Positions 6,090-6,969 of a stretch of DNA of 6,969 bases are shown one piece after another. Origin of the DNA: Polaromonas sp. (GTDB taxonomy: Bacteria > Pseudomonadota > Gammaproteobacteria > Burkholderiales > Burkholderiaceae_C); contig JANYFF010000232.1 in the NCBI GenBank assembly GCA_025362825.1, positions 1-6,969 of the forward strand, read 5' to 3'. Made by a program: the position numbers and the translations under genes. The notes beneath the pieces are model-generated. The model was not told the DNA's origin. It worked only from the letters and a program-made list of their open reading frames with translations, and made no database searches. Position 1 is the stretch's first letter; each line of letters opens with the position of its first letter.

Positions 6090-6710
6090 TCAAGAAGATG
6101 ACTTGATTTTCGGCACCCGCCCCATCAAATAAAACTCGGGGTTGGGCTGCATGCCGCTAAAGCTCGCCATGCGGTTCGACAGCCCGAAAAATGCCGTGAT
6201 CGCCGCGATGTCCCAGGCGTCTTCATCGTCAAAGCCATGTGGGCGCAGCGCGTCGAAATCCGCGTCTGCTATCTCGTCTGAATGCAGGCAGACCTTCATC
6301 GCAAAGTCGAGCATGGCGCGCTGGCGCGGTGTGATGTCGGCCTTGCGGTAGTTCACCGCCACCTGGTCGGCGAGCAGCGGTTTCTTTTCATAAATTCGCA
6401 GGATGGCGCCATGGGCCACGACGCAGTACAGGCAGCTATTGGCCGCGCTGGTGGCGGTGACGATCATCTCGCGCTCGCCTTTGGTCAGGCTGCTTGTGCT
6501 GCCGACTGATTCGGGAACCATCAGCGCGTCATGGTACGCAAAAAACGCTCGCCACTCGGCAGGGCGGCGTGCCAGGCCCAGAAATACATTCGGCACAAAA
6601 CCGGCTTTTTCCTGCACTTCAAGAATCTTGGCACGAATGTCATCCGGCAGGGCTTGAAGCTCGGGCGCAGGATATCGTGGCTTGACAAAAGGTATGGCGG
6701 TGCTGGTCAT
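6090..6710 (-). CDS. AhpD-like / carboxymuconolactone decarboxylase-family peroxidase-related protein
   Basis: This 206-residue protein is of the AhpD/CMD superfamily, peroxidase-related branch. The core LTKGEREMIVTATSAANSCLYCVVAHG contains the redox motif Cys93-x-x-Cys96 with His100 three residues after the second Cys, plus Glu79 in the preceding helix, matching the AhpD proton-relay pattern (Glu, CxxC, His). The N-terminal PELQALPDDIRAKILEVQEK and GFVPNVFLGLARRP segments and the C-terminal AITAFFGLSNRMASFSGMQPN are typical of this roughly 190-residue branch. Such proteins can reduce peroxides through thiol chemistry, but the physiological reductant and substrate are usually unknown. The ATG at 6710 is the natural N-terminus; no good Shine-Dalgarno is seen upstream. 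It stands alone, convergent with the thioesterase, with a perfect dyad 25 nt upstream of its start. No ahpC or lipoamide-linked partner is in the window. Confidence 0.92.
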   Translation of the reverse strand: MTSTAIPFVKPRYPAPELQALPDDIRAKILEVQEKAGFVPNVFLGLARRPAEWRAFFAYHDALMVPESVGSTSSLTKGEREMIVTATSAANSCLYCVVAHGAILRIYEKKPLLADQVAVNYRKADITPRQRAMLDFAMKVCLHSDEIADADFDALRPHGFDDEDAWDIAAITAFFGLSNRMASFSGMQPNPEFYLMGRVPKIKSSS

Positions 6711-6734
6711 GGTGTCATTCGGTAAAAAGTCTTG

Positions 6735-6750
6735 TGCAAAGCTGTTTGCA
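6735..6750. promoter_or_regulatory. Perfect inverted repeat upstream of the AhpD-like gene
   Basis: TGCAAA (6735-6740) and TTTGCA (6745-6750) are perfect 6-bp arms around GCTG. The site ends 25 nt before the ATG at 6710, in the position of a promoter-overlapping operator. The binding protein is unknown; it could also be a small 5'-leader hairpin. Confidence 0.4.
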
Positions 6751-6829
6751 AGCGTAGCCTAAATAGCTATTGATTGGACGCTGTAACGCATGAGCAGTTA
6801 ACCTTGAGCCTCTTGAAGGGCTAGGCAGC

Positions 6830-6849
6830 TTCGACTGGCTCAGTCCGAA
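6830..6849. repeat. Repeat-like hairpin TTCGACTGGCTCAGTCCGAA
   Basis: GACTG (6833-6837) pairs with CAGTC (6841-6845) around a 3-nt loop, and TTC pairs with GAA outside a single bulged C, giving an 8-bp stem. The pattern TTCGAC-xx-GCTCAG-xx-CGAAC closely resembles a palindromic intergenic repeat widely dispersed in betaproteobacterial genomes (recalled from general knowledge). Only one copy lies in this window. Confidence 0.5.
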
Positions 6850-6928
6850 CACCAGTGAAGACCCTACCGGGCCCGAGCAACAAGGGTTGAAAAGTAAGGG
6901 CATAAACAACCTTCCCATTAATAAATAC

Positions 6929-6954
6929 TATCGACGATATATTTCTAATTGACT
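6929..6954 (+). promoter_or_regulatory. Possible operator and -35 box for a gene beyond the right edge
   Basis: TATCG-A-CGATA (6929-6939) is an 11-bp dyad in A/T-rich DNA, followed 10 nt later by TTGACT (6949-6954), five of six matches to the -35 consensus. A matching -10 would fall just past the window end. The reading is tentative. Confidence 0.25.
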
Positions 6955-6969
6955 TCGCGTATGCGTTGA

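Larger units (their letters stand above)
6711..6969. other. Non-coding region upstream of the AhpD-like gene to the right edge
   Basis: No convincing gene is present in these 259 bases. A 67-codon minus-strand open frame (6918-6715) has low-complexity, unprotein-like composition and covers the dyads, so it is not called. The region holds the AhpD-like gene's promoter area, an inverted repeat (6735-6750), a repeat-like hairpin (6830-6849) and an A/T-rich end with a -35-like TTGACT (6949-6954). No tRNA or other RNA gene could be recognised. Confidence 0.6.

Noticed and set aside
6875..6894. GCAACAAGGGTTGAAA-like stretch resembling the 3' end of some CRISPR repeats
   Set aside because: There is only one copy, with no regular spacing or second repeat in the window and no cas genes.
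6715..6918. 67-codon minus-strand open frame in the right non-coding region
   Set aside because: It covers the repeat-like hairpin and the dyad, its composition is not protein-like, and it has no supporting ribosome site or homology I recognise.

Overview
The window looks like chromosomal DNA of a betaproteobacterium in the order Burkholderiales, most likely the family Comamonadaceae (Polaromonas/Rhodoferax type). This is inferred from high-GC codon use with long antisense shadow frames, from protein sequences that read like family members of that group (ETF-QO N-terminus, hot-dog thioesterase, DenD-like epimerase), and from intergenic hairpins resembling repeats common there. No database search was possible. 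All genes look intact except the one cut by the left edge. No RNA gene, insertion sequence, phage gene or CRISPR array is visible.

Left half, minus strand (read right to left): electron-transfer flavoprotein:ubiquinone oxidoreductase (4629-2944); two tandem paralogous TAXI-type solute-binding-like proteins (2828-1515 and 1518-220) joined by a 4-nt ATGA overlap; and the N-terminus of a DenD-like SDR/epimerase (142 to the edge). The TAXI pair is the unusual part. Each protein has an N-terminal membrane anchor, a periplasmic binding domain, a second transmembrane helix near the C-terminus and a conserved cytoplasmic tail of about 78 residues. No TRAP permease is encoded in the window, so they look more like membrane-tethered sensors or adaptors than ordinary soluble binding proteins.

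Right half: diverging from ETF-QO across a 136-bp regulatory region that carries a TetR-like palindrome is an SDR dehydrogenase (4766-5548), followed on the same strand by a hot-dog acyl-CoA thioesterase (5661-6080). A convergent AhpD-like (CxxC...H) peroxidase-related protein lies on the minus strand (6710-6090). ETF-QO, an SDR of 3-hydroxyacyl/3-oxoacyl type and an acyl-CoA thioesterase together suggest acyl-CoA/fatty-acid catabolism feeding electrons to ubiquinone, possibly under one divergent regulator. The final 259 bases are non-coding and hold several dyads, a repeat-like hairpin and a promoter-like -35 for a gene beyond the right edge.
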